Positions 29,537 through 41,015 of a stretch of DNA of 64,000 nucleotides are shown in pieces. This DNA is from Amanita rubescens (taxonomy: Eukaryota > Basidiomycota > Agaricomycetes > Agaricales > Amanitaceae): NCBI GenBank assembly GCA_015039365.1, contig WION01000123.1:62001-126000 (forward strand). The letters run 5' to 3'. The position numbers were made by a program, and so were the translations under genes. Under the pieces are notes generated by a model. It did no database searches and had not been told where the DNA came from. It saw nothing but the letters and a program-made list of their open reading frames with translations. Every line of letters starts with the position of its first letter. Position 1 is the stretch's first letter.

Positions 29537-29797
29537 TCAGGTAGCGAGGATGAATACAAGAACCGTCTAGGTTCAAGGCAAGGCCAAGAAGGGAGGGCTC
29601 CGAGCTGTCCAAGGGAAGACTAGCTTGTTGCTTAGAGTATGTACTACAATATACGCTACTTATATACTACTCGGGGCGTAGGGTATGAGTCATTGGGTAC
29701 AGGGTATGAGTCATACTATGTCATAGGGCGTAGGGTACATGAGTCAGTACATGCACGAAGCATGCGGCGTATCAAGGAGTAAAACAGGGGCTTGACA
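29537..29797 (-). mobile_element. 5' LTR of gypsy element A (about 261 bp)
   Basis: The plus strand starts TGTCAGGTAGCG and ends GGGGCTTGACA, which gives TGTCA..TGACA ends. A TATATAAG box lies on the minus strand (29659-29666), correctly placed to start a transcript that runs into gag. A short repeat GGGCGTAGGGTA / GTACAGGGTATGAGTCAT occurs two to three times at 29676-29740. No clear tRNA primer-binding site was found in the adjoining 29500-29536. The outer edge touches the KOW-type gene. Confidence 0.7.
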
Positions 29798-29800
29798 CCA

Positions 29801-31972
29801 TTGCTCTAGTTTACAGTGCCACATTGGTTTTTAGAGGTAGATCCGTGCAAGGAAGCCCCTGTTGGCCCATTGGAAGAGAGGTGGAGGAAAGAGCGTCATT
29901 CTCTTGCTCAGTATGATCACTACCAGGAGCTGGTTAACACGTGGGTCCAAGTAACGGGAGATCACGCGGAAAAGGGGTTATATGGTAGAATTCGAGCAAG
30001 TTTGGGCGAAGGAATGATGCAGATCGAAAACAGAGCAGGAACGCGCTTGTTGAATATTCACGTGGATTTCCTGCTTAATGATCGGTGAGTGAAGCACAGG
30101 ATATGTAATTTTGCCGACGAGCTGAATGCGTTACAGAGAAAAGCAAGGTCGAGATCTTACTGATTATTACATCGGGCGGTATCAAACCCCCGCTACGATG
30201 GGACGTCGACTGCCGACTCTTTCCATCGTACAACCAGTGAGAGCGACGACACCAGGCGCAGATGAACCAACATGGCCTGATGAAACTCCGATTGGGCAAC
30301 GGGATTGTGGTGCGACATCCGGGACGGGTGGATCAGTGGAGAATGTGGACCCAATACCAACGGCCCCCGATTCAGCGGCAGCGATACACCTGCCTCAGCT
30401 TCCTCGAAGGCTTGATGGCAACATATCATACGAAAATCAAGGTACGTGGTTGTGTTCAAACTTTAAAATTGTAATTGACACATTCTTTCAAAGTAATCCC
30501 CGCTAACTGGATAATGAAAGGTGACTTGGTGACGAAGCGTATCTGGGCCCACGTCCGTAACAGTAAAACAGACCCCTTCGAACAAGGAGGTTTTGCAAGA
30601 GGACGATATGAAGGGCAAAGAGTACTTGTTCTGTCGGGTGAAGGGGAAGGGCAAGTCGTGGTGAGCGCAAGGCAACAACAGCCTGTCAAAATTCCGGCCA
30701 AGTATCTTTTCCCAGAAAGGCCAACATCCAAAGGACAAGATGTCGTAGTCATAAGCGGTGACAATATCGGAGAAGTATACCTAGGGATTGGCGTGGGTTG
30801 GCCAAACCCTTGAGGGTCTTGGGTGTGGGTGTACAGTGGGTATGGGTGGGGGTACAGACTCCATGGACCCTCATTCAAACCCATACCCTCAACGTGGGTT
30901 TGGGTATCATCAGGCATACCCACTCCTGTACCCACTCCTATGTCAGGATAAGGTGGGATGTGGGTAGCTCTGTTGGGACAGAGGCCAGGCCCAGGTCACA
31001 AATGCAGCCTGTGTGGGTGTCTGATAGTTGTAGGGGGGCAGGGGGAGCCTTGGAAGCAGAACCTGTGAAGGGCCACTGGGCCACATGCATCAGTGGCTCA
31101 CTCCATGGGTCATGATGATGGCAGAGGGTGGCAATTAGTACAGAGGCTGGACCTGGGTGTGGCCTGTACACCTGAGGTCTTAGGGTGGCAGCCTGAGTAG
31201 TGGGCTGCTGGGTGGGGTTTCACTGTTTGGATTGCTCCAGAACAGGTGTGGCTAGAGAGTTGAATTGGGGGTGGCAGTGGGGACCTCAGGTGGAGGGTGG
31301 GGGATCAGGAGTGTGTTCTCCTTCTGGTGGTCCATGGGTGCAATGCTGGTGGGCCTGTGGGGTCACTTCTCTGTCAGCCAGCAAAGGAAAGGGACAGAGG
31401 GGTCAGAAGGGAATGGAGGGGAAGGAGACTCCTGGTCCTGTTTGCTTCAAATTGTCTCACATGGCTTAAAGGAGGTGGCAGTGATGGGCACCATTGGAGG
31501 CTGGACTGGGCCTACTAGAGTAGGGGGATGTTGATGGGATATGATTTTGAATGGAAAGGCCAAAAGGGAAGGTGGTACTCACCTTAGTTTCAATTACTAG
31601 TTTTTTCTTTTCTTTTTCATTTTAATTAACTTGTATTACACATATCATTACCTTCATCAAGGGGTATAACCCATAAGGGTGTGGGTGTGGGTATGGAAGT
31701 GGGTGTGGGTATGGGTCAGCTTGCCATGTACCCTGATCCAAACCCATACCCAGAGTGAGGGTATGGGTATGTCACAGGGTGTGGGTGTGGGTATGCATCT
31801 GGATACCCAGGGGTTCACCCAAGCCAATCCCTAAGTATACCTCACCCGCAAGCCGAGAGTGGACGGTTTTTTTCCATTGGGTCGTCGCGGTTACACAAGG
31901 TCTTCACCATTTTGTATCATGGAGGCTAGTCGATTAGCACGATGCGATCCTTTGTCGAGGCCGGAAGGATAG
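29801..31972 (+). pseudogene. KOW-type (SPT5-like) protein gene, cut by a hAT-like insertion and 5' truncated
   Basis: Three exons read in frame: up to 30086 (VDPCKEAPVG..RNA-like GDHAEKGLYGRIRASLGEGM..NIHVDFLLND), 30139-30440 or so after a TTACAG acceptor, and from about 30493. Two or more KOW-like motifs are visible: GDHAEKGLYGRI, YEGQRVLVLSGEGEGQVVVS and GQDVVVISGDNIGEVYL. The last exon is interrupted after GEVY by the element at 30782-31833. With the element and one 8-bp repeat left out the frame continues as LTRKPRVDGFFPLGRRGYT.. to a TAG at 31970-31972. Agaricomycetes carry many SPT5-like genes of this sort, often near transposons, so it may itself be transposon cargo. The N-terminus is lost at the LTR of element A. 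Confidence 0.65.
30782..31833. mobile_element. hAT-like non-autonomous DNA transposon, 1,052 bp
   Basis: The ends are inverted repeats: TAGGGATTGGCGTGGGT on the left, and ACCCAAGCCAATCCCTA on the right (one mismatch in 17). The flanks are AGTATACC at 30774-30781 and again at 31834-31841, a perfect 8-bp target duplication. An 8-bp duplication and the TAGGG end (YARNG) fit the hAT superfamily. Inside there is no long coding frame; next to both ends are tracts of GTGGGTATGGG and its complement. CpG occurs about twice in the whole element. Confidence 0.88.
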
Positions 31973-33699
31973 ACGGCTATCTATTCTGTATTTAATATAC
32001 CATTGCATCTTTTAATGTGACCCGCAGACAGATAAAATGACAGAATCGATGGGAACTGATAAACTTGCCGCAGAACTGGTAAGATGGCGTAAGAGGGGCT
32101 GTCATATTCTCACATTTGAGCTGTTGACAAATGGTATGACTGACCATGGGTGAGGGTATCATTAGATGTGTAAGTCGATTAATGCTATTAGCGTCCACCT
32201 CGCTGATTAACCGCATAGATTATATATGGTTTCGAGTATCAATGCTATTCCTAGTCGTTGGCATTGTTGAGTCGATTCTCGTGGGCGCGAATATTGATCG
32301 CGACGCGCTGACGTCACGAGGATAACGATCGGTTTCTGATCATCTGATGGTAGATCCATCACGAGATCCCGGCCTTAGAGATCGGTAAATACAAGTTGCA
32401 AGGTACGCTAAATGAAATTCGCGACGCCGACGAAGGACGACTAATGACAGTAATATGTGCTTTTTTGCTTGATATTGTTTTCAAGAGTTGTGTACTGATA
32501 GCGATATACTGGCCGCGGTTCGAGGTTCGAACCTTGGCAACGTTCGACAAGAGGAGGGGTGGCGAATGTGGTAGGGGTGGCAGCGGTAGAGGTAGAGGTC
32601 GCGACCAGGGCTGTGGAAGGGGCTGTGAGGAGATGATGGCGATGAAAGACCAGACTCCGGATTGGGGTAGAGGTGTAAGCATTTGGTCCTTTCTTATTCT
32701 CTGTGCCAGTATTAAGTAATGGATGTGGGGTGCATAGGGTCATCGCCATCATTCTCCTCGGTCTCCACCATGACGGCAGCATATGACAGCCATTCCTCGG
32801 GATCCCGCCGTCGTTCTCATCTGCCTACTACCATACGTGGTGGGGCCAGTTCCGGTGTTCGAAGGACGAGGATGACAGGTATGAAGGCGACACTGAAAAC
32901 TAGTAATCACAGACTATTGATCTCATGATTTTTTAGGAAGTCCTTTGACATTTATTTGATGCCGTGTTGTCATTGGCATCTTGCTGATATCATATATGTG
33001 GCTACTTTATCTTGTTACTGCGGATACCCGAGTTATGTAAATGCTGATTATAGATCTAGCTGAAGCAACATTTACAAACGTCGAGGACGCGAAGAATGCG
33101 TGGACAATGCACCGGTCACGCATCGTCAACGCATCGGGCATGCGTAGATGAAAACAACTTTGTTTTCGGAAGAAAAAGAGATCACTCATGGACGACGAAT
33201 GAACCACGCGTGATTTGATATCAAACATTTTCGAGAGCGTGATCATGAATGGACCACACATGAGCAAAAAAAGTCATCCACGCATAGACCATTCGTGGAC
33301 GACGCATGATCATGCATGGCTAACGGGTGATCACGTCGAGCACGCATGATCCACGTATGATCATGAATGATCACGCACGATCACGCATGATCACTCGGGC
33401 AAACTTACGTTTTGTCCATTTTGGAGAAACATAGACGTCGGGGGTGATCAAGCCCTTTGGAAGCCTTGTAGGGTTTCTAAGAGTAGTTTATACGCAAAAA
33501 AATGTGAAGACTTAGTAGAATATCTTCGTAGTTGTACGATTTGATAAGTCTCCAACAGAGGATTTCCGAGAGGGAGAGAGAGATCACGCGAGGGAATTGC
33601 GTAGTCAAAGGTTAGGAAAGTCCTACGGTTACGAATACAAGTCCAGCTTATATACTATGGTAATCTAAATATAAGTAACTAAGGAGAAAGATAGGGATA
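31973..33699. other. No supported gene; includes short repeats
   Basis: Frames at 32359-32930 are low in complexity (Arg/Gly or Pro/Thr) and overlap on both strands without a known motif. An isolated palindromic GGTTCGAACC at about 32527 resembles a tRNA T-arm but has no tRNA around it. The repeat block at 33170-33400 is listed separately. Confidence 0.45.
33170..33400. repeat. Cluster of CATGATCACG-type palindromic repeats
   Basis: The words GATCACGCAT, GCATGATCA, TGATCATGAATG and ACGCATGATC are repeated about a dozen times in 230 bp, densest at 33300-33395. The units are interspersed rather than strictly tandem and are near-palindromic. Confidence 0.65.
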
Positions 33700-35139
33700 C
33701 TACTTGTAGTATCTCGGCGTTTGCGGGTGCTCCTTTACATACACCTCCGACTCATGCCGCGTCAAAGACACACCAAGCTTGTCAAACTGCTCCCTCTCGC
33801 CCCCTTCCCACTGAGGTACATACTCGTCACACTCTAGCTCCTTCGCCCCACTCGCTCGAAACACGTCCACTAACACAGACGCACGCAACGGAAAGTCACA
33901 ATATAGCAAAGCAAGCCTCTTGAGTGGAATCTTTGGATTGCGCGCAAACTTCTCCATCAACAAATGATCAAAATCGCTCCCCACGTATTCAAATACCCCA
34001 TGCAGCGCAATGCACTCCAGTTTTGGAAACGGTGGACCTCTCTCATCCTCTCCAAACAACAGCCAGTCCCATGCACTTCGCGACAAATACGCCTGAGTGA
34101 TCGCAAATCGCCGCACATTTTGGCACCGCGACGCAAACAGCTTCAGCATGTTGTACACCGATTCCAACACCCAATCATTCCAATCTATGTCCGGCGGGTC
34201 TGAGTCATACATCGAGTCCGAGTCATAGCCCGAGTCATACGGCCCACGAGATCCGTCCAAATGCAGATCCTCCAGTGCTGGCGCCGCGATACATCCCATC
34301 AAGTCGCAGGCCACCCCAGGCGTCGACACCGCCAAATGCTTCAGCTTTGGTAGCTGAATATTTTTCGAAATTGAACATCCCTCGACCGTGTACCATTCAT
34401 TTGAGTCATAAGAATCGTGCTTCATCCATAACGACTCCAACTGCGGCGTGCAATGGAGAAGTGCCGCGATGAGCGAGGGGCGGGGACTAGACGATTCGAG
34501 CGGTCCATCGAAGATGAGCTTGGTCAGGTGAGAAAAGGACGGAGTGGAGGGAAGTCTCGGTACCACGTCGTGGAAGGTATTCACGTGAAGCTTTCGCAGG
34601 TTTGGAAACATCGTAGAGGCGTTTACAAGAATCAAGCTCAGCTGTGGCCAAATGGTAGCTTCGCCCAGGTCCTCTAAACCCTGCTCCGACAGAACGGAAA
34701 GCACCTCGAGTGCTGGCATCACCTCGGACTTTGGGAAGATATCATGGACTACAGCGCCTGTTATCGTTGGCTCAATGGCGGTGAGCTTGAAACAGCGGAT
34801 CTGGGCGTTAAACTCTGAGAAAACCTTGCACAGGGCAGATACTTCCTCTGAGACCTTACACAGAGCAGATACTTCTGCAGCGTCTTCCGACTCAGTAGTG
34901 AGCCACATAAGCACGTCGAGGAGCCGGCCCCTCGCACGCGAGATCCTTTCGCGAAGAATATCGGGTCCGTCGGTTGTAAGTTGGTGAGGAGAGATGTACA
35001 CGGTCGTCCAAAGTGATGTCGTAGAGAATGCGACGGTAGCGAATGTTCTGCAGGTTTCCCATATGGCTGGATTGTCGTATTGGGTGAAGATTTCGCCTAG
35101 AACCTCAGCTGGGAGGTCGAAGATGGTGGTCTGTCTCAT
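33700..35139 (-). CDS. F-box protein with leucine-rich C-terminal region
   Basis: I chose the ATG at 35137-35139 because the F-box (IFDLPAEVLGEIFTQYDNPAIWETCRTF..LWTTV) follows at once, as is usual in mushroom F-box proteins; the frame is open for another 30 residues with an upstream ATG at 35229. The protein of about 479 residues would bind Skp1 through the F-box and choose targets for ubiquitination through the rest, which has irregular leucine-rich segments (FSHLTKLIFDGPL, QLESLWMKH, LKHLAVSTPG, RLALLYCDFPLR). A 33-bp duplication near 34815-34880 repeats EVSALCKV, and a DSGYDSDSMYDSD stretch is also repetitive. The frame is complete and has no intron. Confidence 0.8.
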   Translation of the reverse strand: MRQTTIFDLPAEVLGEIFTQYDNPAIWETCRTFATVAFSTTSLWTTVYISPHQLTTDGPDILRERISRARGRLLDVLMWLTTESEDAAEVSALCKVSEEVSALCKVFSEFNAQIRCFKLTAIEPTITGAVVHDIFPKSEVMPALEVLSVLSEQGLEDLGEATIWPQLSLILVNASTMFPNLRKLHVNTFHDVVPRLPSTPSFSHLTKLIFDGPLESSSPRPSLIAALLHCTPQLESLWMKHDSYDSNEWYTVEGCSISKNIQLPKLKHLAVSTPGVACDLMGCIAAPALEDLHLDGSRGPYDSGYDSDSMYDSDPPDIDWNDWVLESVYNMLKLFASRCQNVRRFAITQAYLSRSAWDWLLFGEDERGPPFPKLECIALHGVFEYVGSDFDHLLMEKFARNPKIPLKRLALLYCDFPLRASVLVDVFRASGAKELECDEYVPQWEGGEREQFDKLGVSLTRHESEVYVKEHPQTPRYYK

Positions 35140-35703
35140 AGTTGCTGCGAAATTATGTAACAGTGGGTGCGCGCATAGCCACATGCTCGCTTGACGAAAT
35201 TCTATGACGAAGCAGAGTTTCCCCAGCATCGACGTGTACCATCTGGCGAATGTGTATGATGATCAAACCCTGGTCGAGCCTGAGTGGATCATTCTGAGTG
35301 GAATAAACGTCAGTCACACATTGATAACGGATGGGTAGGAGTCTGGCATTAATTTAGCGCCACGCTCTCTGATTACGTAATACGCACTGGCCAAAGTTTA
35401 TAATTAGAAATGAAAAACCAGACCAGGAATAGACTCTAGAGTCCGTCTCTCGCCAAATGCTGGCTCACGTTACTAGCCCATACACGCGATGTCCTACTAA
35501 TTTTCTTGAAAATAAAGTGAATGAGCTGGCTTCGGTACGTCAGCAGACACGGCAAGGGGCCGGACGGATTGTCAGTCAGAAACACAATTGTCAGCCACCG
35601 ACCCAGAATAATCGAAACAGTCCCCAACTCTGTCTCTCTAAGACTACGACCACCATCTGTGATATCTGCGATATCTCATCCTCCACGTATATTGCTATAC
35701 ATC

Positions 35704-36987
35704 ATGAACAACATCATTATCCATTTTGGAAGCCGTGTTACCGTCTCTGCCGCACATGACCTTGCTATCGCCCTTGCCGCCCAGTGGTATCGCAAGTTCA
35801 CGCCGTGGTGGGTTGACGGTGCCGAAGAGGAGGGTCTGCTTCCTATCGACGAGGCCGATGAGCCTGGCGAGGAAGTCGAGGAAGGTTCCCTCGAGGACGA
35901 GAAAGATGTTGACTTCGCTGGCGAAGTTGACATCTTCACGGACGCAGACCTTCATGACGGGGGTAAGTTGATTATCTCAGATGGCAAATTAAATCTGACT
36001 ATAGCGTGGCACAGAAAACGCGTCAAACGAGAATGAGCAAAGGGTCAAGGGAGGTAAGGACCGCGAGGAAGAAGCGTCCAACGTTACATCCAACCCCTAT
36101 TGGTCTCCTCGTGCAAGTATACTGGAAAACGGCGCGTTAGATGCTACATTCAATCTTGACCCTGTCAGTCATGGTGCCACGTCCTCTGCTGAAGGTAAAG
36201 TCCATTCACCGATTACAAATTTCATGCTAAGCGAGCTAGTCACGTTCAAAGGCGGTAGAAGGAATGTTCGTCGCTACAAATGCATCAGCAACATGAAAGT
36301 TGTAAGCTTAAGAATCATCGACGAAGGTACGTGCAACCTGTACAATTCCATGCTCCTATGAATCTAAGATGTGATATAGATGGCGATTTTGTGGCTATCG
36401 ATCCCGACGTTGACGACGGAGGTTGGGACGCCGATGACGAGGAAAGCGACGGAGATGACGATGAGGAGAGAGGTTTGAATCAAAGGGACGTCATTGACTC
36501 GGGACACAGTTCTGACGAACCCAGAGAAGTCGAGCGGCACGGGGAGGCAGGCTTGCATTCCAGTCTCTCCAACACGCGGGCGAGGGATGCAGCCCGGGAG
36601 TGGAATGATTCGATTTGGAAAGATAATGTGACCGACTGCCGCCTCCGGCACGATGGCGATAGTTTGGACCACGCGTCAGCCTTCGAAGAACTACTCTGCT
36701 GGAACCCATGGACGGGCCCTTGGGAAAGCTCAGACCAGAGACGCTTGAATGACGACGCTGTTCCCTGCGCCAGCGATGGATTATATGGCGTGACAGGACT
36801 TGGCTTGACTGTGGAAGGGTGCGACATTTTACAGTTCCGGGAGGACCAAGCGATTCAGACGGCTGGCAATGACGATCAACCTATTGATCACCGTGCTTTG
36901 GAGACCAGTGCCTCTCCCTGGGTCTTTCCTGAGATGATGCCCAAGAATGATATGAACACATCTTGGTACGATTCTAATCGCTCGTAA
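35704..36987 (+). CDS. Acidic protein of unknown function, four exons, 373 aa
   Basis: Exons 35704-35962, 36015-36194, 36252-36326 and 36380-36987 join in frame (phase 1 at each junction) with GT..AG introns of 52-57 nt. The N-terminus reads MNNIIIHFGSRVTVSAAHDLAIALAAQWYRKF; two strongly acidic stretches follow (EEGLLPIDEADEPGEEVEEG and DDGGWDADDEESDGDDDEE). No domain is recognised. The start follows ATC with a good A at -3. It is divergent from the F-box gene, with about 560 bp between their start codons. All four exons are free of stops, which supports a real gene. Confidence 0.7.
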
Positions 36988-37700
36988 TCTTGTCAATCTC
37001 ATACAGCTTTCAGGCCTGTAGAACCGTTACAACAAGAAGCTTGGGTAACGGGGATGATCGGGCTTGGTTTGATGTTCTGAACGTTATTCCTTTTTTTCTT
37101 TGTTTCTTTCCATTGTTTCGCTAATTGTTTCTAGATTCTTCGAGCACTGGCGACTGGCGACCGGCCACTGGTAAGCACTCCCACTTCTCGTATATCCTCT
37201 TCTTCTGCTCTATTTTCATCTCCAACTCCCGTCCATCCTCTTCCGTGTTCTCCCTAACTGTTCCAGGTTTAACGGAGTGTTGGCAATAAAAGAAAACCCA
37301 AAGCTAGCAGGAGGTGGATGAGGCGCGCTCTGGTCAAGCCGTTGTCTGAAGCTCTTTTGCGATGCTGCGGGGCCGGGGAGTAGAGGGCGTGAGCCCTGAC
37401 CAAGTTCGTGCTGCTCGCTCTCCGGTACGGGTGGGGAAAGAATTCAGCGACGGATGGACACGTCTGAAAAGGTTTCAAGAAAATTGAAGATTAGACGTGT
37501 CTTGGGCCTAGCTTTGTATTCCATTTCCTCCCCGGTTCTAGAGCTGACGCCATAGTTCCCAGGCAAACAACGCTCCAGTCGGGTAACAGCAGGACCTCGA
37601 TAAAACTCCGCGATTGGAGCAAAGGGAATGGCTGGAGATGGAACGGTGTACGGGCGACGGCCGGCGTCGTTTTTATCCGTTGCTCCGGATTTGCTTCTTC
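36988..37700. other. No supported gene
   Basis: Short overlapping frames on both strands and pyrimidine-rich tracts at 37080-37260. Positions 37140-37175 contain GGCGACTGGCGACCGGCCAC, possibly a first weak relative of the motif array downstream. Confidence 0.4.
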
Positions 37701-37734
37701 TGTGGCTGCCTCTCCGCCTTTCCCCTTTGGTGTT

Positions 37735-40700
37735 GGTACTTCGTGAACTCCAGGCGAGCACCCTCCGCTAAACCAGAAAATCCGAAGAAATCTAGAGTGC
37801 TGGCGCCTTCCTCTTATCTTGTCTTCAATCCGTTTCCATGGTCCGCTTCTCGCGAAAACCGCCCAAAATGTCGAACGAAGAGATTCGATTTGATCCTTCT
37901 TTTTTGTTTCCTTGCTCGCAAACCTCCACTAGACGGACGGACGTCAACTCCAGGCGGACGACCCCATATACCCATATGCGCTATGAAACCTTAAAAAAAC
38001 TGAAAACGTAAAAAAGCAAAAAAAAAGTTCAAAATGTATAAATTTCTAGACGCTTCATATCTTCTTTTTTTATTACTTCCTTGTTTGCAATCGGACTTGT
38101 CTCTTTTGCTAATACCCACAGATTTCCACGGGCGAACATCAGGCGGGCGACGACGGGCATTGTCAGAAGAATCAAGACGGCATGGATAAAGGTGCTGGAG
38201 AATACTTCGTTCCTTTTCTTCCCCCGACCTCCTTGATTTGGGCAGTTGACCTCTCCGTTAGAGCAGATATTCTTTCTTGTTCACGGGCGATCATCAAGCC
38301 GGGGCGGGCGAAGACAAGATGAGTTCAAAGCATCAAGTGGGAGAGGACGTCATTTTTCCCTTTCATTTCCTGTCTCTTGTCTTGTGGTGTATTCGACGCT
38401 TGACATGTCCTTTAGCGCATTTAGTTCGCGGGGAACATCAAGCCGGGCAGGCGACATGGGCAGGCGACACAAGCAACAATAAAGACATCAATTGCAAATC
38501 GCAGGTATATGGTGGTCTAGATGCATGGTATCGCGCAGTACGTTTTTTACCCTTCCATCTTTCTCGAGTTATGTCTTCCTGTCGTCATGGCTAACGCCTC
38601 CAGCTTGTGGGCGAACGTCAAGTGAGGCGGGCGACAGGCAAGAATCAAAGCCAGATGACAAGAAAGAAACGTCGGGAGGAGGAAGATATCATTTTTCTCT
38701 TCTTCGTTGGAATTACCGAAGGTCCTAGATCCCGTCACTGCCATGCCTGACTTTCCATGGACCACAAGCCACGGCGTGCATCGTTCATCTTCTCTCGGAC
38801 CATTTCCTCTTGGGACGCTTCTTTTTCTCTCTTTCAATATCAGGAGTTCGTCAAGTCCAGGCGAGCGACACCACTAAACGCAAAAAAAAGGTAAAAAACA
38901 AAAACAAAAAAATATTCTGGAGCGCTGGCGCACCTTTCCGGCTCGCTTCTTGTGAAAATGTCAAAACCACAAAAAAAAGCAGATCTGGCGTGTTTTTCTT
39001 TTCTTTCTTTTTCTCGACCTTCTCTATACCCCCACTAGACGGATGAACGCCAACTGCAGGCGGACAACCCCCATATACCCCATAAACAAAAAGACCACTA
39101 AAAAAAGCGAAAAAAGAAAAAGCAAAAAAAAAGTTAAAAACATATAAACATTTTTGAATTGGTTTCGTACTTTCTTCTCTTTGTTTCCAATTGGACATTC
39201 TTGTTTCTTCCGTCGACGCTGCTGATATCCGCAGGTTTCCTTGGGCGAACGTCAAATCAAGCGGGCGACAGGCATCAATCAGAAGAATCGGGATAGTAAG
39301 AGGCGTTGGAAAGATTATTCTGTTCAACCCTTTTTTTCTTCGATTCCTTTGACTTGCCGGTTGACGTTCCCAAAAGCGCAGGCATCCTTCGTTATTCTCG
39401 GGCGAACTGCGAACATCAAGCCGGGCGGGCAACCACGAAGTCAAACAAGACGTCGGATTGTTCCATTGGCTTCCAGATGACGTTTCTGTGTGAGCATGCG
39501 AGGACGATGGCAAAGCAAGCAGCGCGTACCTGGATTGACATATTTCATTTCACCCTCTTTTCTTTTTTCGTCAAGAGGGAATGACGGAACCGTGGAGGTG
39601 GGGGTTCTGGCCAAACTACCCACTGCTCGCGGTTACCTGACCCAAAGTTTTGATTTACGTTCCTTTTCAACGCTCTTTACTTTCTCTCTTCCATCGAAGT
39701 TGTCGATTCCCATGGGCGAAAGTCCGGTTAGGCGGGCGGCGATGGACAGGAAACTTCTTTGGTTCCTTTCTATCCTTCTGAGGTTGACGTTCTCTGTTAG
39801 TACAGATCCTTCTTCCCAACTTTACGGGCGAACGTCAAGCTGGGCCAGGCCACGAATCAAGTGTTCGTCCCCTTTCCTCCTTCAATTTTATCCTCGCTCT
39901 TCATTGTCCCTCGTACGTTTTTATGGCTAACCCTTCCAGCTCGCGGGCGAACGTCAAGCAAGGCAGGTGGCGAGGGCACCAAGAGAAATCAACGAAAAGA
40001 GCAGGCGCTTGATGGCCGAAGATGGAGACTTAGGCATCATGGGGAAGGCGCTCCCTTTCCTTGAGTCTTTTTATCTTCCTCATCCACACGGCTAACGTAT
40101 CAAGGCCCTCTTTCACTCTCTGTTGTAGGCCGAGACTTTCAACTTGCGGGCGATCATCAAATGGGGTGGGCGACGGTGAAGCAAATGAAGATCTGAGAAC
40201 AAGCAAACAAATGGCGGGCGACGCTGACGAAAAAAGATACGTGATTCGTCTGTTCTTCGTCACCATATCTGATAGTTCAGATTCTTCCTTTCTTCGCTGC
40301 CAGGCCTATCTTTCTTAGATTAACGGTCGCAGTGGGCATAGTTTATCTCTGCTTTCCGGATCTGTTTCCTCTGCGAACTGCTTGTTCATCTCGTTTCTTT
40401 GGTACTGGCTGTTCGCCAACTCCAGGCGATCACTCGCCACTAAACCAAAAAAAAGGTCAAAAAAGAAAATTTAAGAACTCTAGAGCGCTGGCGCACCATT
40501 ATCCTCTCGTCTATCTGGTTCCATGGTTCCCTTCTCACGAAAACCAAAAAAAAAGTCAAAACAACCAGAAGACGTGTATCTGGCTTGCTCTTCTTTCTTT
40601 TCTCGGTCTTTCCTAGACTCCTAATAGATGGACGCCAACTGCGGGCGAACTATCCAATTATACCCCATACGCAAAAAAACCTTTAAAAAAAAAGCGAAAA

Positions 40701-41015
40701 AGAAAGAAAAGAAAAAAAAAGTTAAAAAAACATATAAACGCTTTCAGTCGGTTTCGTACTTTTTTTTCTTTTTCGCAATCGGACATTCTTGTATTTTCCG
40801 TCGATGTTGCTGATATCGACAGATTTCCATGGGCGAACGTCAACTCGGGCGGGCGACGACGGGCACCAATCAGAGGAATCAAGATGGTGAAAGGAAGCGG
40901 TAGAAAAATTCCCTTTCTTTTCTCCTTTGATCTCTTCGACTTGCCAGTTGACGTCCCCTTTGCGCAGGTATTGCTAGCTATTCTCGGGCGAATATCAAGC
41001 CGGGGCGGGCGACAG
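37735..41015 (+). repeat. Array of 17 degenerate GC-rich motifs in pyrimidine-rich spacers, with about 1.5 kb higher-order units
   Basis: The core is GGGCGAACGTCAAGC, then GGGCGGGCGAC, with copies near 37741, 37932, 38129, 38284, 38429, 38608, 38848, 39038, 39241, 39399, 39712, 39825, 39943, 40147, 40627, 40829 and 40984, plus a variant at 40411. Spacers are rich in CTTTCTTTTC and AAAAAAAG tracts. Blocks at 37735-38160, 38845-39270 and 40405-40870 repeat the same order of landmarks (CTAAACCAAAAA, AGAGCGCTGGCGC, CCATATACCCCATA, AACATATAAA, GATTTCC then the core). In one frame the core reads GRTSSRAGDRQ in most copies. Either a decayed satellite or a repeated exon-like unit; I cannot tell which. 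Confidence 0.8.

Larger units (their letters stand above)
27467..29797 (-). mobile_element. Ty3/gypsy element A, minus strand, 3' part missing
   Basis: A 5' LTR, gag and the start of pol follow in order; the element stops inside pol, just before the reverse transcriptase, at the right inverted repeat of the KDZ transposon. It differs in sequence from element B (other zinc knuckle, other gag), so the two halves on either side of the KDZ transposon are not parts of one element. Confidence 0.85.

Noticed and set aside
31200..31534. Three overlapping Gly/Trp-rich frames within the hAT-like element as a gene
   Set aside because: They come from GTGGG-rich sequence in three frames at once and have no known motif.
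32515..32545. GGTTCGAACC and an upstream TAGCGATATACTGG suggest a tRNA
   Set aside because: The two boxes are only about 10 bp apart and no cloverleaf can be drawn; the GGTTCGAACC is simply a palindrome.
38851..39513. Minus-strand 220-codon frame in the motif array
   Set aside because: It is the complement of T/C-rich spacers, so its Lys/Phe-rich protein is an artefact of low complexity.
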